NCBI GenBank assembly: GCA_902497025.1
Contig: CABVDJ010000028.1
Location: forward strand, 1 to 31,504
Length of the DNA: 31,504 bases
DNA from: an uncultured Collinsella sp.
GTDB lineage: Bacteria > Actinomycetota > Coriobacteriia > Coriobacteriales > Coriobacteriaceae
Direction: 5' to 3'
Shown here: in pieces, positions 30,767-31,504 of the stretch
Layout of the letters: each line of letters opens with the position of its first letter
How positions within the stretch are numbered: position 1 is the first letter of the stretch
Translations under genes and position numbers: made by a program
The notes under the pieces: model-generated
Database searches by the model: none
The model's input: the letters and a program-made list of their open reading frames with translations, nothing else
Told to the model about the DNA's origin: nothing

Positions 30767-31504
30767 TGAAGGCGATCTGGCTTGCGTGCTGCGCGTGCGG
30801 CGATTACGGGCTGTTGCAGCGGGAAGTCGAGGGCCGTGATACGGGTGCACAGGTGCTTCGCGTGGGTGACCTGGACGGGCTGGTTTCCATGGCGCGGGCG
30901 TTTCCGTCGCGCCGCGGGGCTGCCATCATCGCGGCGTCTCTGTTTGATACCGAAGATGTGCGCAAGACTGTTGCGCGCCTGACGGCCGAAGGCCGCGTGA
31001 GTCGCGTGGTCGTGTTGATAGAAGCACTCGATCCATCGGATATCGAGGGGCTGTTTCGCGCAGGGGCGACCGAGGTCATCGCTGCGCACAGTATATGCGG
31101 CAACGGGCGCGCGGGCGAGGGAGCGGTTGATTCCGATCGGTGCATGACGATTGAGCCCGATGCTTTTGTTGATAGGGAACCCGGGGCGCCTCGCGCTACA
31201 AGAGGCCCGCGTGTTGATGATTATGGAAAAGCGGAAGCCGAGCATGGTCGGCGCCCCCGGAACCCCCTTGTATACGATGACGCTGGAGAGCCGGCGCAGC
31301 ATGCTGGCGACTCCCCGGCTGTAGATATGGGATACGTGCACGGCGTGAATCTGGCGGATGAACTCGACGAAGTTGAGGGCTTTGCCGGGTGCGGCGAGTT
31401 GTCGCTGATGCAGCATGAGCAGATTGCACAGAACGAGCCTGCCTCGCAGACCGAACAAGCTGCCATGCCGGCTTGGACGCAGCGTGTGGTTGCGGCGGGG
31501 GAGA
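30766..31504 (+). CDS. Probable CpaE/TadZ-like pilus localisation protein, truncated by window edge
   Basis: Open from ATG 30766 to the window end, 246 codons seen. Residues 1-115 look like a degenerate receiver domain (MKAIWLACCACGDYGLLQRE; a VVVLIEALDPSDIEGLFRAG segment), as in CpaE/TadZ. A long polar linker rich in Asp, Glu, Pro and Gln follows (about 115-235). The last residues (WTQRVVAAGE) would be the first strand of the expected MinD/ParA-type ATPase domain, which is outside the window. TadZ proteins place the secretion machinery at the pole. The family call depends on context with cpaB and on the receiver-like head. Confidence 0.65.
   Translation, partial: MKAIWLACCACGDYGLLQREVEGRDTGAQVLRVGDLDGLVSMARAFPSRRGAAIIAASLFDTEDVRKTVARLTAEGRVSRVVVLIEALDPSDIEGLFRAGATEVIAAHSICGNGRAGEGAVDSDRCMTIEPDAFVDREPGAPRATRGPRVDDYGKAEAEHGRRPRNPLVYDDAGEPAQHAGDSPAVDMGYVHGVNLADELDEVEGFAGCGELSLMQHEQIAQNEPASQTEQAAMPAWTQRVVAAGE

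Overview
The window is about 31.5 kb of a high-GC (roughly 60%) bacterial chromosome. Protein style and gene content (a large mannose-family PTS, a T-box ahead of pheST, a DUF4012 surface protein beside glmM, a CbiM/NikM-type metal importer, the start of a Tad/Flp pilus locus) fit the Coriobacteriia, most likely a Collinsella-like gut actinobacterium. That placement rests on familiarity with the sequences, not on a search.

Layout. 1-1864 is the end of a sugar operon: the tail of a probable SIS-domain sugar isomerase/deglycase, then PTS EIIC and EIID and a strong terminator. 1865-7305 is an accessory patch: a 330-bp AT-rich array of GAGAGATA repeats leading into an AlbA/Schlafen-type ATP-binding regulator, an unrecognised 163-aa gene, and a divergent type II restriction-modification pair (C5-cytosine methyltransferase and a MutH/Sau3AI-type nuclease). 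7361-9675 holds a DUF5710 protein, tRNA-Val(GAC) with its own promoter and terminator, and an EamA transporter. 9825-15332 carries a DUF4012 membrane protein, glmM and an M32 carboxypeptidase. 15466-19547 is a T-box-controlled pheS-pheT operon. 19822-22590 is a three-gene ECF-type metal importer behind a dyad that matches a NikR operator. 22671-25182 has a zinc-dependent phospholipase C-like protein, a gene remnant and pyruvate kinase. 25501-29906 has a P-type Ca2+-ATPase behind a highly structured leader, then RsgA. 30107 to the end opens a Tad/Flp pilus locus (cpaB and a truncated cpaE/tadZ).

Most genes are ordinary; the unusual signal lies between them. The best candidate for something undescribed is the 5' leader of the Ca2+-ATPase (25516-25618). 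A 12-bp stem buries the whole Shine-Dalgarno sequence, an upstream hairpin has a loop exactly complementary (7 nt) to the loop of that stem, and a third, mutually exclusive pairing is available. Other intergenic signals are the GAGAGATA array with identical internal spacing in two clusters, a family of roughly 90-bp palindromic repeats sitting at or just after stop codons, a tandem pair of terminator units between the ATPase and rsgA, a possible three-way-junction RNA before the nickel importer, and a TGGTCAG repeat set ahead of the pilus operon. All RNA and operator claims are by eye; no folding or database search was run.
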